Shown piece after piece: positions 25,818-36,100 of a DNA stretch of 64,000 bases. The stretch is from JANNHP01 sp031404455 (GTDB lineage Bacteria; Planctomycetota; JAJSAM01; JAJVHW01). Where the stretch lies: NCBI GenBank assembly GCA_031404455.1, contig JANNHP010000312.1, forward strand, positions 1 through 64,000. The letters are read 5' to 3'. Below the pieces are notes generated by a model, which was not told the origin of the DNA, did not search any database, and saw only the letters and a program-made list of their open reading frames with translations. How positions within the stretch are numbered: position 1 is the stretch's first letter; the number at the start of each line of letters is the position of its first letter. The position numbers and the translations under genes are program-made.

Positions 25818-26618
25818 TCATCGGCCTGCGACCTCGATCCGCAGGTCCTTGATCTCGAGGATCGGGCGCGGCTCCTCGCCGACGACGAACGTCCGCTGCC
25901 CTATGCCGCGCATCGGGGCGCCGTCGCCGCCGCGCCAGTCCGTCGAGCGCCCGAGCTTCTCGGCCGCGCCGGCGGTGCCCTCGGGGTCGGCGTAGATCGC
26001 GGGCAGGAACACCTCGCCGTCCGGGCCGTCCTTGACCGACATCGCCGCGCGGCGCCACAGCAGGTCGCGCGGCCGCGTGGGCACGCGGAACTCGATCGTC
26101 GTCACGCGCTCGAAGGGGATCCAGTACGACTTCCCGGTCGTCGTCAGCACCTCGAACACGTCCGCGGTCAGGTCGTCGAGGTCGCGCACTTCGTCGAACG
26201 GCGCGCCGTCGCACGTCCCGCGGAGCGGCACGCGGAGTGCCTCCGCCGACTCGAGGAGCTCCATCGCCGCGGCGGCGTGTCCGGCGCGGATCTCGGTGAG
26301 CGCGCGGAGGCGGATCGACATCGACTCGGTCGGCAGGCCGATGAACTCGGGCACGCGGCCCTCGGTGTAGAGCTGGCGCCGCGCCTGCTCGGCGCGGACG
26401 AGCTGACGCACGAGGGCGATCCCCGCGGCACCCTGCGAGTCCCCCTGTGTCAGGACGTCGAGCTGCGCGTCCGCCTTCTCGAAGTTCCCCGCGAGGCAGT
26501 GGAGCTCCGCGAGGAACCCGCGGCGGTCCGTGTCGGTCGGACGGCTCCGCACCTCCTCGTTCATCGCAGCGATCGCCTCGGCAAGTTTCCCCGCGCGGTA
26601 CAGCTCCTTCGCGTCCAT
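25818..26618 (-). CDS. tagJ: T6SS accessory protein TagJ (ImpE family)
   Basis: This 266-aa protein matches the ImpE/TagJ family. In some systems TagJ binds the N-terminal helix of TssB and may help ClpV-driven disassembly. A TPR-like start (LYRAGKLAEAIAAMNEEVRSRPTD) leads to a C-terminal beta-rich domain with WIPFERVTTIEFRVPTRPRDLLWRRA and VFLPAIYADPEG. It lies between tssC2 and tssE. Since the locus has three sheath-type proteins, TagJ could sort among them, which is speculative. Confidence 0.88.
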   Translation of the reverse strand: MDAKELYRAGKLAEAIAAMNEEVRSRPTDTDRRGFLAELHCLAGNFEKADAQLDVLTQGDSQGAAGIALVRQLVRAEQARRQLYTEGRVPEFIGLPTESMSIRLRALTEIRAGHAAAAMELLESAEALRVPLRGTCDGAPFDEVRDLDDLTADVFEVLTTTGKSYWIPFERVTTIEFRVPTRPRDLLWRRAAMSVKDGPDGEVFLPAIYADPEGTAGAAEKLGRSTDWRGGDGAPMRGIGQRTFVVGEEPRPILEIKDLRIEVAGR

Positions 26619-26631
26619 CGGATCTCTCCTC

Positions 26632-28224
26632 TCAGCCCGCCCGGACCGGGGCGAACTCGGTGACGAGTCTCACGGCCGCAGCGATCTGGTCGAGCTGGTA
26701 GTGCGGCCTCAGGTGAACGACGCAGAAGTAGGCGCCCGGCTTCGCGGGGTGCTCGCGCACCTCGACATGAGCGTCGCGCAGAGGGTAGCGCGCCCTCGTC
26801 GCCGGCGATGCGTCGTCGTCGGCGGTGGTGTACTTCCCGAGCCAGTCCTCGAGCTGCCGCTGGCACTCGGCGGCGGTCGCGTAGCTGCCGACCTTGTCGC
26901 GCCCCATGGCCTTCACGAAGTGCGCGAACCGCGAGACGCACAGCATGTACTGGATCATCGACGAGAGCTTCGCGTTGTTGGCGGCGGCGCGCTTGTCGAA
27001 GTGCGGCGGGAGCTGCGCGCTCGGCGTGCCGAAGAAGGCCGCGAGCCGCGTCCCGTCGAGCGGGCAGAGCGCCATGAACCCGAGGTCGCCTAGCTCGTGC
27101 TCCAGGCGGTCCGTCACGAGGACGTCGGTCGGGATCTTCGGCGCGACGCCCTTCCCGTCGGTCTCGAAGTCCGGGACGACGAGCCCTTCGACCACGCCGC
27201 GGCGCGCGCCCTCGTCGCCGAGGCCGCGGATCTCGGCCGGCCACGACGACTCCGCGAAAGCGCGCGCGACGACCGAGCCGAACGCGTAGACGGCGGTCCC
27301 GAAGAGCAGCCCCGAGCCGTCGGGAAGCGATGTGTCCTCGTGGTAGCGGAAGCCGTCCGCGCGCGACCCGTCGTCGCGCCACGGCAGCCGGGAGAGGACA
27401 CGGGGCAGCGCCAGCGCGACGAACCGCGCGTCGTCCATCCGCCGGAACGCGGTCCAGCGCGTGTACTCGGGCAAGGCGAACGTCTTGACGAGATCGAGCT
27501 GCTGCGCGATGTCGGCGAAGCGGTCCACCCCGAAGAGCGACGGGTGGCAGCCCACGACGAACGGCGCGAACGCGGCGGCCGCGACGTGAGCGATCGCCGC
27601 GAGCACGGCCACGTCGCCCGCGCCGTGGCCGGGACGCGGGCGGTGCGAGACGTCGTAGTCGCCGAGGACGAGACCGAACGGCTCGCCTCCCGCCGCGCCG
27701 AACTCCGCGTCGTGGATCTTGCGGAAGAGCTGGCTCTGGTCGAACTCGATGGCGCGCTCGACGTCGCGCGCGAGCTCCGGCCACGAGCAGCTCATCACGC
27801 GGATCTTGACGGGCGGGCCCTCGCCCCCGCGGTGGAGGTCCGCGCGTTCCACGAGGTACATCAGTCCCCGCCACGACGCCTCGATCTGCTGGAACCGCGG
27901 GTGATGGAGCACGGCGTCGACCTGCAGGCGCAGCATCTCGTCGATGCGCGCGATGTCGTTCGCGACGCGGAGGTCGAGCCGCGCGCGAGCGCGGTCTCCC
28001 GCGGGCAGCAGCTCGTCGCCGAACCAGAGCGAGAGCGCGCGATCGGGCAGCGGCTCGGCGAGGAACGCGCACAACGCGAGATCTGCGCGCGCCGCGCTTT
28101 CCCGCGTTGCGAGGACGCCGGCCGAGATCGCGTCTCGCGCCGCCACGCTGCCGCCCGCTGACCCTCTTCCGGACGGTGGTTGCGCCGATGGGCGCGACGA
28201 CGGCGGATCGCCCCCGTCGGTCAA
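26632..28224 (-). CDS. Second T6SS sheath large subunit (TssC paralog)
   Basis: This 530-aa protein is a second TssC, comparable in arrangement to the ImpC/ImpD pair. It keeps the core (HHPRFQQIEASWRGLMYLV, EPFGLVLGDYDV, WTAFRRMDDARFVALALPR) and the full C-terminal handshake region (SRFAHFVKAMGRDKVGSY, YFCVVHLRPHYQLDQI). It is clearly divergent from the neighbour at 28292 and has a longer, Pro/Ser/Gly-rich N-terminus of about 45 residues. It may cap or regulate the sheath rather than build it. The start ATG is at 28224, 67 bp after tssC. Confidence 0.88.
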   Translation of the reverse strand: MTDGGDPPSSRPSAQPPSGRGSAGGSVAARDAISAGVLATRESAARADLALCAFLAEPLPDRALSLWFGDELLPAGDRARARLDLRVANDIARIDEMLRLQVDAVLHHPRFQQIEASWRGLMYLVERADLHRGGEGPPVKIRVMSCSWPELARDVERAIEFDQSQLFRKIHDAEFGAAGGEPFGLVLGDYDVSHRPRPGHGAGDVAVLAAIAHVAAAAFAPFVVGCHPSLFGVDRFADIAQQLDLVKTFALPEYTRWTAFRRMDDARFVALALPRVLSRLPWRDDGSRADGFRYHEDTSLPDGSGLLFGTAVYAFGSVVARAFAESSWPAEIRGLGDEGARRGVVEGLVVPDFETDGKGVAPKIPTDVLVTDRLEHELGDLGFMALCPLDGTRLAAFFGTPSAQLPPHFDKRAAANNAKLSSMIQYMLCVSRFAHFVKAMGRDKVGSYATAAECQRQLEDWLGKYTTADDDASPATRARYPLRDAHVEVREHPAKPGAYFCVVHLRPHYQLDQIAAAVRLVTEFAPVRAG

Positions 28225-28291
28225 AGGTCCGTTCGGGCGCCGCGGTCCACGAGGGCCGCGGTCCGGCCCTCGTGCGTGCCGCGGCGGCCGG

Positions 28292-29761
28292 TCATCCGAT
28301 CTTCGGGACCTGCGCGACCATGCGCATGGACGCCGTCAGCTCCTCCATCTGGAGCCACGGCCTCAGCCACGCGACGGCGTTGTAGGAGCCCGGTGCGCCC
28401 GGGACCTCCTTCACCTCGATCTTCGCGTCGGCCAGCGGGTACTTGGCCTTCAGCGCCTGGCTCGAGGACGCGTCCGCGTTCACGTAGCCGCTGATCCAGT
28501 TGTTCAGCCAGCGCTCGCAGTCGCTCGCCTCCATGAAGGAGCCGATCTTGTCGCGCGCCATCACCTTGAGGAAGTGCGCGATGCGTCCGGTCGCCATGAT
28601 GTACGGCATGCGGGCCGAGATGGCCGCGTTCGCGGTCGCCGCGGGCTTGTCGTACTTCTTCGGTTTCTGCGCGGTCTGCGCGCCGAAGAACACCGCGTAG
28701 TCGGTGTGGCTGTAGTGGCAGAGCGGCATGAACCCGAGCTTGCTGAGCTCCGCCTCGCGGCGATCGGTCACCGCGATCTCGGTCGGGCACTTCGTGTCGA
28801 TGTCGCCGTCGTCGCTGCGGAACGTGTGCGCCGGCAGCCCGGAGACCTTTCCGCCGCCCTCGGCGCCGCGGATCGCCGTGCACCAGCCGTTCTGGGCGAA
28901 AGCGTCCGTGAGCTTGGTTCCGTACACGTAAGAAGCGTTCATCCAGCAGTACTTGTCGTGGTCGATCTTCCCGGAGCCGACTTCCTCGTAGGCGAACTCC
29001 TCGATCGGCTTCGTCGCGGCGCCGTAGGGCAGCCGCGCGAGCGAGCGGGGCATCGTGAGGCAGACGAAGCGCGAGTCGTCGGAGTCGCGGAAGCTCCGCC
29101 ACTTCGCGTACTCGTCGGACTCGAAGATCTTCTCGAGGTCGCGGGGCTTCGAGAGCTCCTCCCACGAGCTGAACCCCATGAGCTTCGGGTCGGCAGCCGT
29201 GATGAAGGGAGCGAACGCCGCCGCGGCGACGTTCGACATCTTCGTGAGGAGTTCGACGTCCTCGGGGTGCTTGGTGATCTCGTAGTCGCCGATGAGCGCT
29301 CCGAACGGCTCGCCGCCCGGCGAGCCGAACTCGTTCTCGTAGAGCTTCTTGAAGATCTGGCTCTGGTCGAACTCGACGGCCTTGTCGAGGTCCTTGAAGA
29401 GGGCACTCTTCGAGACGTTCATGACCCGGATCTTGAGCGTGGCGCTCGTCTCCGAGTTCATCACGAGGTAGTTGAGCCCGCGCCAGCTCCCCTCGAGCTG
29501 CTGGAACTTGGGGTTGTGCATCACCGCGGCGAGCTGCGCCGAGACCGCCGCGTCGATCGCCTTGATCGCCTTGTTGATCGAGACGGTGACGCTCTTCTCC
29601 CACTTGAGGGAGCCCTTCATGGCCTCGGTGGTGAGGGCGCGCAGAAGCGACTCGGCCTCCGAGCGCTCGGTCTGCTTCGTGGCGCCGATGGCGGCCTCGA
29701 GGAGGCTCTCGCCCCCCTGGCCTTCGGACTTCCCCTGCGCGGAGCGTTCCTGCGAGCTCAT
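28292..29761 (-). CDS. tssC: T6SS sheath large subunit TssC
   Basis: This 489-aa canonical TssC forms the contractile sheath with TssB. Diagnostic segments are [62 protein letters not shown] and the C-terminal [15 protein letters not shown] and [16 protein letters not shown]. Its ATG overlaps the tssB stop (ATGA), so TssB and TssC are translated together in equal amounts. Confidence 0.96.
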   Translation of the reverse strand: MSSQERSAQGKSEGQGGESLLEAAIGATKQTERSEAESLLRALTTEAMKGSLKWEKSVTVSINKAIKAIDAAVSAQLAAVMHNPKFQQLEGSWRGLNYLVMNSETSATLKIRVMNVSKSALFKDLDKAVEFDQSQIFKKLYENEFGSPGGEPFGALIGDYEITKHPEDVELLTKMSNVAAAAFAPFITAADPKLMGFSSWEELSKPRDLEKIFESDEYAKWRSFRDSDDSRFVCLTMPRSLARLPYGAATKPIEEFAYEEVGSGKIDHDKYCWMNASYVYGTKLTDAFAQNGWCTAIRGAEGGGKVSGLPAHTFRSDDGDIDTKCPTEIAVTDRREAELSKLGFMPLCHYSHTDYAVFFGAQTAQKPKKYDKPAATANAAISARMPYIMATGRIAHFLKVMARDKIGSFMEASDCERWLNNWISGYVNADASSSQALKAKYPLADAKIEVKEVPGAPGSYNAVAWLRPWLQMEELTASMRMVAQVPKIG

Positions 29762-30273
29762 GCCGCACCTCCGCTCTCGCCGCCCTGGCCGAGGTCGCCC
29801 GCCAGCTTGGCGAGGTCCTCCTGGTTCTTCAGCACGCGCTCGAGGAGAGAGTCGAGCTCGTCGGAGCGGTCCGCCTTCGAGAGGAGGTCGCGCAGCTTGT
29901 TGCGCGTCTCGATGAGCTTGCGCAGCGGCTCGACCTGGTTCGCGACGCGCGCGGGCTCGAAGTCCGCCATCGAGCCGAACTTCAGCTCGACGCCGATCTC
30001 GCTGCCGTCCTTCTGGAGCGTGTTCTCGACCTTCATCTTGAGACCGGGCGTCATCTTCGACATCACGTCGTCGAAGTTGTCGCGGTCGATCTGCACGAAC
30101 TTGCGGTCCTTCAGCGGCTTGAGCGCCGTCGTCGGGTCGCCCGAGAAGTCGCCCATCACGCCGACGACGAAGGGCAGCGTCTTCTCGACCATCGCCCCTT
30201 CGGTCTCGACTTCGTAGCTCAGGTGGACGCGCGGCTTCCTGACGCGTCCGAGCTTGTCATGGATACTCGCCAT
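29758..30273 (-). CDS. tssB: T6SS sheath small subunit TssB
   Basis: This 171-aa TssB is the small sheath protein. It starts [21 protein letters not shown] and continues with [31 protein letters not shown] and [12 protein letters not shown], then a C-terminal helix. All are typical. The residues that bind ClpV lie on a helix of TssC in most systems. It lies 127 bp downstream of tssA and overlaps tssC by 4 bp. Confidence 0.96.
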   Translation of the reverse strand: MASIHDKLGRVRKPRVHLSYEVETEGAMVEKTLPFVVGVMGDFSGDPTTALKPLKDRKFVQIDRDNFDDVMSKMTPGLKMKVENTLQKDGSEIGVELKFGSMADFEPARVANQVEPLRKLIETRNKLRDLLSKADRSDELDSLLERVLKNQEDLAKLAGDLGQGGESGGAA

Positions 30274-30400
30274 CGGTCGGTTCCTCCCTCGGTCGCGTTT
30301 CGGTGCGGGGCATGCTGCCCGGGTTCGCGGGCGGCCCGCACGCGGTTCGGCATCCTAATGTCCGGCTTCCGCGATCCACAAGCAGCGTCTTCAGCCCCCG

Positions 30401-31498
30401 TCAGGCGGACGGCGGCGACATCCCGGTGATGCGGAAGAGCTGCGCGCGGACCCCTTCGTCTGCGATGAGCTCCGTCAGAAGATCGGGCAAAGGCATCCGG
30501 CCCCAGCGGACGGCCTGCTGCAGGGTGTACGAGAGCGGCGAGTGCGGCTCCGTCCGCCGGAAGTACTCCGCGACGAGCTCGAGCTGGCGGAAGGCGTCTT
30601 CGCGCGAGCCGAGCGCACCGCCGCCGCCGCCCGTCGCGCCGCCGGAGACCGCAGGCCCGGCGGAACCCTCCGCCGGCGCTTCGTCGGCAGCGAGGAACTC
30701 GCGCGCGACGAGACGGAGCCTCTCGTCGAACTTCTCGAGCGCCGTGCGGACGTTCGACGTCGGCGGCGCGTCGTACCCGCACTTCTCGTCGAGCACCTTG
30801 CCGAGCGCGTCGAACTCCTCGCGCGCCGCGGCGAGGTCGGCAGCGAGCGTCCGGTAGAAGTCCGCGCCCGCGCTGCGCACGGCGGAATCGAACGCGAGGA
30901 GCGAGACGGCGCCGTCGGCCACCTTCGCCTGCCGTTCCTCGGCGGGAAGGCGCTCGAGCTCCCCAGCCTTGTCGTGCTCCCAGGCGCCCCACGGCTCGCC
31001 CTCGGGACCGGTCGCGAGAGGCCGTCCGCGGATCGGCGCGACGAGCGTGCCCTCGGCGTCGCTCCCGTTCAGCCCGGTCAAGGGCGCGACGCGCGTCGCG
31101 ACGCCCTCTTCGTCGGGCATGGGGAAGATGCCGTCCCAGTACGACTCGCAGAGCCGACGGGCGAGGCGGAACCCGTCGCGCAGGCCGGCGAACCCGTGCT
31201 TCCTGACGAGCGCCTCGATCAGCCACGCCACGATCTCGAGGTCCTTCGACCGCTCGGTCAGGAGCTTCGGCGCGAGATCGAGCACCGGCGACCAGTCGGG
31301 CGGATCCATCTCGGCCGTCGGATCGAGGAGGATCTGACGCTCGGCCGCACGCGCTGCGTTGCGCGCGTCCTTGATCGCGTAGTACGGCGACGACGGCGTG
31401 TCGTCGGCGCGCAGATCGGTGCCGGTCGGGGAGTCTCCGGGGCAGGGCAAGGCCATCGCCTCGACGTCGATCACGGGCGCGGTCTGCGATTCGGACAT
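30401..31498 (-). CDS. tssA: T6SS assembly protein TssA
   Basis: This 365-aa TssA has the ImpA N-terminal domain (PCPGDSPTGTDLRADDTPSSPYYAIKDARN and WSPVLDLAPKLLTERSKDLEIVAWLIEAL). A Gly/Ala-rich linker around residues 285-300 leads to a shorter C-terminal region (EYFRRTEPHSPLSYTLQQAVRWGRMPLPDLL). TssA primes and caps tube/sheath growth. I take the ATG at 31498, preceded by GGAGG; an upstream in-frame extension adds no homology. Confidence 0.9.
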   Translation of the reverse strand: MSESQTAPVIDVEAMALPCPGDSPTGTDLRADDTPSSPYYAIKDARNAARAAERQILLDPTAEMDPPDWSPVLDLAPKLLTERSKDLEIVAWLIEALVRKHGFAGLRDGFRLARRLCESYWDGIFPMPDEEGVATRVAPLTGLNGSDAEGTLVAPIRGRPLATGPEGEPWGAWEHDKAGELERLPAEERQAKVADGAVSLLAFDSAVRSAGADFYRTLAADLAAAREEFDALGKVLDEKCGYDAPPTSNVRTALEKFDERLRLVAREFLAADEAPAEGSAGPAVSGGATGGGGGALGSREDAFRQLELVAEYFRRTEPHSPLSYTLQQAVRWGRMPLPDLLTELIADEGVRAQLFRITGMSPPSA

Positions 31499-31535
31499 GG
31501 GAGTGACCTCCGGAACTGTGGGCCTGGCACGCGTC

Positions 31536-33062
31536 TCACGCCGGAGCGCGGCCGCCGGGCCGCGGCGTCCTGGCACACGCCTCGTCGATGCTCCTGAGCA
31601 GCCGGTCCTCGGTGGCGCGGTGGACCCGCCGGATCTGCTCGACGAGCTCCAGCGCCTCCGCGTAGTCGGCGATCTGGCTCTCGATGACGCGGATCGCGGC
31701 CGCGGGCACGCCGTCGAGCATCGCGGGGCGCCCCTTGTCGTCGAGGTAGATCAGCGTCGAGGCGCCCGACGCGACGTCGCCGGTCACGCTGGCCGAGCTC
31801 GCGGCGGTCGACGCGCGCACGAGTCGTCCCGAGAGCAGCGGTCCCGCGGCGAGCTGCCGGATCCTCGCGTCGATCGCGTCGGTCCCCGACATCGGCGCGG
31901 CGGGCTGCGCGGTGATCGGCGCGCCGTCGGGCGCCTCGACGAGGATCCCCGCCGTCGTCGGCGCGTCGGTCTGCGGCGGGCGGGCGCGCACGTCCGCGCT
32001 CGCCGTCGTCACCTCGGGTCCCATCTCGCCCGTGATGTCGCCGTCCGCCGTGGCGGGCTCGGCGGACGCTCCCCCGTCGGGCGGGAGCGCGGGCACGAGC
32101 GGCGCGACCTCGGGCGGCGGGAGCGGGTCCCCGGAGATCTCGAGGACGGTCGCGACCGATGGGGACCCTGACGACCAGCGGCGCTGGAACGCATCGAGCG
32201 CGCGCGCGTCCGGCGCGACCGCGGCGGCGCCGCGGAAGCCGATGCTGTCGGCGCGACGGTAGCCGTCGGCCGGCGCGAGGATGAACCCGAGGTCGGCCGC
32301 GGAGAGCGGACGGTGGAACACGAAGAGCGACGGTCCGGGCGCGCTCGCGTGCCTCACGAACAGCGCGCCGTCCAAGTCCTCAACGTCGAGCCGGCGAGTG
32401 AGGATGTGCATCCACCCCGCGGCCTCGGCCTCCGGATCGGTGGCGTGGACGAGCCGCATGCGCAGCGCGAACTCCGGCAGCTCGGCCGCCCCGCGCAGCG
32501 CATCGGCGTATCGCTGGAGCTCCTGCAGGTGCAGGCCGAACGGAGCGGCGTCGTCGCGCCGCAGCAGCGCCCCGTGCGCGCGGTCGACGAACGCGTGCCA
32601 AACCGCGTCGGCGTCGAGAAGCGCCGGCGCCGGCACGTCGAACTTGGCGTACTGCTCGCGGATGCTCTTGAGCCGCGCCGCTTGCGCGCGAATCTCCCGG
32701 ATGCCCTGCCACACCGCTGCGGCCGCGATCAGCTTGCGCGGTCCGTGCGGCTCGAGCTGCGCCTCGGGGTACGACGCGAAGATCGCGAAGGGGAACCGGC
32801 GCCCCGCCGCGTCGCTGCTCGGCCACATCGCGCCGACGAGTGCGCGTCTCGTCCCGGGCGGCCGCCACGCGAACGCGATCGTCTGATCGGCGGCGACCAC
32901 GGCGTCGGGGGGCATCGCGCTCGTGCCGTCGGCGAGCCAGCCGGTGAACGCCTGCGCCTCGGCGCCCTCGGCGTTCAGGCTGACGAAGTCGCCGTAGGTC
33001 GGCAGCTTGCCGAAGCACCCGAACCGTATCTCTGGCATGCGCTGCGAGCCGAAGAGGCGCAT
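31536..33062 (-). CDS. tagF: T6SS regulator TagF (ImpM family)
   Basis: The N-terminal half of this 508-aa protein is a TagF domain (FGCFGKLPTYGDFVSLN, LVGAMWPSSDAAGRRFPFAIFASY), which in Pseudomonas and Agrobacterium represses T6SS firing by binding Fha. The C-terminal part (from about residue 310) is a Pro/Ala/Thr-rich linker and a helical end absent from the minimal family. Its place between tssM and tssA, together with the FHA protein at the operon head, suggests the same brake. Confidence 0.88.
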   Translation of the reverse strand: MRLFGSQRMPEIRFGCFGKLPTYGDFVSLNAEGAEAQAFTGWLADGTSAMPPDAVVAADQTIAFAWRPPGTRRALVGAMWPSSDAAGRRFPFAIFASYPEAQLEPHGPRKLIAAAAVWQGIREIRAQAARLKSIREQYAKFDVPAPALLDADAVWHAFVDRAHGALLRRDDAAPFGLHLQELQRYADALRGAAELPEFALRMRLVHATDPEAEAAGWMHILTRRLDVEDLDGALFVRHASAPGPSLFVFHRPLSAADLGFILAPADGYRRADSIGFRGAAAVAPDARALDAFQRRWSSGSPSVATVLEISGDPLPPPEVAPLVPALPPDGGASAEPATADGDITGEMGPEVTTASADVRARPPQTDAPTTAGILVEAPDGAPITAQPAAPMSGTDAIDARIRQLAAGPLLSGRLVRASTAASSASVTGDVASGASTLIYLDDKGRPAMLDGVPAAAIRVIESQIADYAEALELVEQIRRVHRATEDRLLRSIDEACARTPRPGGRAPA

Positions 33063-33103
33063 CGTCTAGTCCTCGCTCCGCGGACGGCGGGATGACTTCT
33101 GCG

Positions 33104-36100
33104 TCATCGCGGCAGGATCCTCACGCAGGTCTCGGGCAGCCGCGTGTCCTCCGGCGCCGCGTTCAGCCGGCGGATGCGGTCCGCGTTGGCCGTGACCAGG
33201 CGGAACTTCGCGTGGTCGCCCTTGAACTCGCCGGTCCCCTCCCAGTCGAGCGCGTCGGAGGAGGTTCCGAGGCCGCTGGTCAGCGCCGCGACGACGCAGT
33301 CCGGAGTGGTCCACGCGCGGAACGTCTTCGAGTCGTTCGTCCGCTCGTTGCGCATGCGGATCGTGAAGTACTCGCCCTTGTTCGGGGCGAACGTGAACGA
33401 GAGCTGCTTCGCGGCGTTGGGCAGCCACTTCTCGGTGGCCGGCGCCTTGCCCTGCTGCTTGTACTCCACCTCGACGAGCGGGAAGCCCTTGTCGGACTGG
33501 CTCGTCGGCACGGCCACGCACTCGATCGTCACCGTGATCTCGTCGAACGCTCCGGGCCCGAGCGTCGCGGCGGCCTGCTCGAAGCGGCCGACGAACTCCG
33601 GCGGGAGCTCGAGCCGCCGGCCCGGCGTGTCGGCGAGGGAGTCGCCGAAGAAGACGACGAAGGCACCGCGCATCCGGGCCATGGCCTGGCTCGCCGAGCT
33701 CGTCGATTCCGGCGACGGGGATTTCAGCGCCGCCTCGATGCGCTGGCGCTCGAGCGACCAGTTCCGGTTGAACCAGTCGCGCAGCCGCGTGACGAGATCT
33801 TCTTCTCCCGCGGCGAGCGCCGCGACGAGGGCCGCCTTCGCGTCGCCGAACGGGCCGTCCTCGGGCAGACGATCCACCGCACCCGGCTGACGCCACGCCG
33901 GCGACGCCGCCGAGCGGCCGAGCTTCGTGGCGAACTCCGCGAGCGACGCCTCGGAGACGTCGCGGCCGGCGCACTTCCTCAGTTCGTCGGCGGCCCGGCT
34001 GCCGCTCGCGACTCCCGCGACGAACGCGCGGTAGCGGGCGATCGGCTTCGCGAGCTTGGCGCGCCAGATCGCCGCGGCGCCCGAGTCGCCCGCCGTGTCG
34101 GCGTCGAACCGGCTCACGCGATCCTCGCCCCAGTTCTGCGTCACGAGGGCGGCGAGCCGTCCGATCGCGCCCGCCGGATCGGCCCACGCGTCGATGCAGG
34201 ACCGCCAGCTCCCGGTGTCGGCGGTCTCGGCTCGGATGCGCTGCGACCACTGCGACTCGGCGGTCGTGACGACGACTCCGAAACTGTCGGCCACGCGCGC
34301 CTCGATCGCCTTGAGGAGCGGCTCCGAGACGAGACGGTTCTTCGCTCCGAGGTCGAGCGGCGCCGCGAGCTGCGCGAGGTCCTTGTCGAGATCGGCGATA
34401 CCGGGCGGCGGACGTCGCGCGGTCTCGATGCGCTGCGCGTACGAGGCGAAGCCGTCGGGATCGGTGACGAACTCCTCGAGCATGCGCTCGAGCCGCAGCG
34501 CCTCGCCGAGACGGATGACCGGGTGACGCTGCAGCGTCTCCGCAGTGGAACCCTCGACGAGCGGGAGGAGCTGCTGCACCACGGTCTGCGCCCACGGTCC
34601 CTGCTTCGAGCGGAACGTCGCGTCGAGCGCGATCGTCGCCTCGGACATCCCGATCGTCACCTGCCACGTCCGCCGCTCCGCCGGCGACGTCGGCCCCTCG
34701 GCGAGGAGTTCGGCGGTCGCCTTGGCGAGCGTGTCGAGCGCCGTCAGCATCCGCCCGCTCGCCTCCGCCTGCGGCGCCGCGGCGCCCGACTTCACGCGGT
34801 CGGCCTCGGCTTGCGCGTACTGCCGGACCGCGGCGTATCCCTCGATCGCGGCGAGCTGCGCGTCCGTGCGCACCTTCGCATCGGCGAGCGCCTTCAAGCT
34901 CTCCGCGACCGATCCGAGGATCGAGAGGTCGGCGGACGCCGCGGGTCCCGGTCCCGCGGGCGCGGGCTCCGTTGCGAGCGTCGCGGCGATCGCCTCGAGT
35001 TCGCGGCGCAGCTTCTCCTTCGGCACGTTGGCGCTCTGGAGGAGCAGGTCCGCGTGGGCGCACTCCTTCAGGAACGCCGTCCGGCGCGAGTCGATCTGGG
35101 CGCTCGTGCCCGCAGAGATCGCCGAGCGCGAATCGAGCGCCGCCCGCACGCGGCGCAGGTAATCGGCGACGCGCGCGTCGAACGCCGCGTCGACCGATTC
35201 CATCGCCTTCGCCGCCGTCTCGTCGATGCCGCCGTTGCGCCACGCGACCGAGAGGAGCCGCGCGATCTTGCGTTCGGGCGTGTCCGTTCCGGCCTTCGGG
35301 AGGATTCCCGCGGCGACGAGTTCCTCGGCGCGCGCCGTCAGCGCCGCCATCTCGTCCGGCGAGAGCACGCCCGGCGGCAGGTCGTTCGGATCGGGCGGCG
35401 CGGCGCCTTCCTTCGGCGGTTCGGGCGGCGGCGACTTCGTCGCGGCGGGCGGCGCGGTCTTCGCGGCGGCGATCGCTTTCAGCGCCGAAGCCGTCACGAG
35501 GTAGTCCCGGTACGCGGCGACGAGCGGCGCGAGTCCGCCCGCGCCCGTCACGTCGGCGGTCTCGATCGCCTTCCTGCGCGACTCGAGGAGGGCGCCCACG
35601 ATCTCGGTCCGGTAGAGACCCGCCTCGCGGTCGGCCATCTCCTTCTGGAGCGGCAGCGGGAGGCTGAGGCCGAGGTTCTTCCACACTCCGAAGGTCGCCT
35701 GCCGCTGCTGCGCGAAGAGACCCTCGCAGCGCGCGAGCACACTCTCGTCGGCCTTGCGCGAATCGCGCAGCGACGCCTCGACGGCCTCCATGTCGTGGCG
35801 CGCGCACGTGCCCGCGGCGAGCACGGCGAGGAACCCGAAGACGCCGAGCGAGCTCGCGGTCAGGTTCATCCCGAGACGCTTCAGCTTGCCGCGCTCGATC
35901 TCGTGCTGCGTCGTCCACGTCATGCCGTGGTCGAGCACGATCCGCTCGCGCATCAGGTCTTTCACGAAGTACGCGTTCTTGATGAGCACGCCCTGCGCGT
36001 CGGCGTCGACCGCGGGCGCGCCGAGGAGCTGTCGCACGCGCGACGCGGCGCGCTGCAGCGGAGTGCCCTGCTGCGTAGCGCTCGTGACGTAGAAGCCCCG

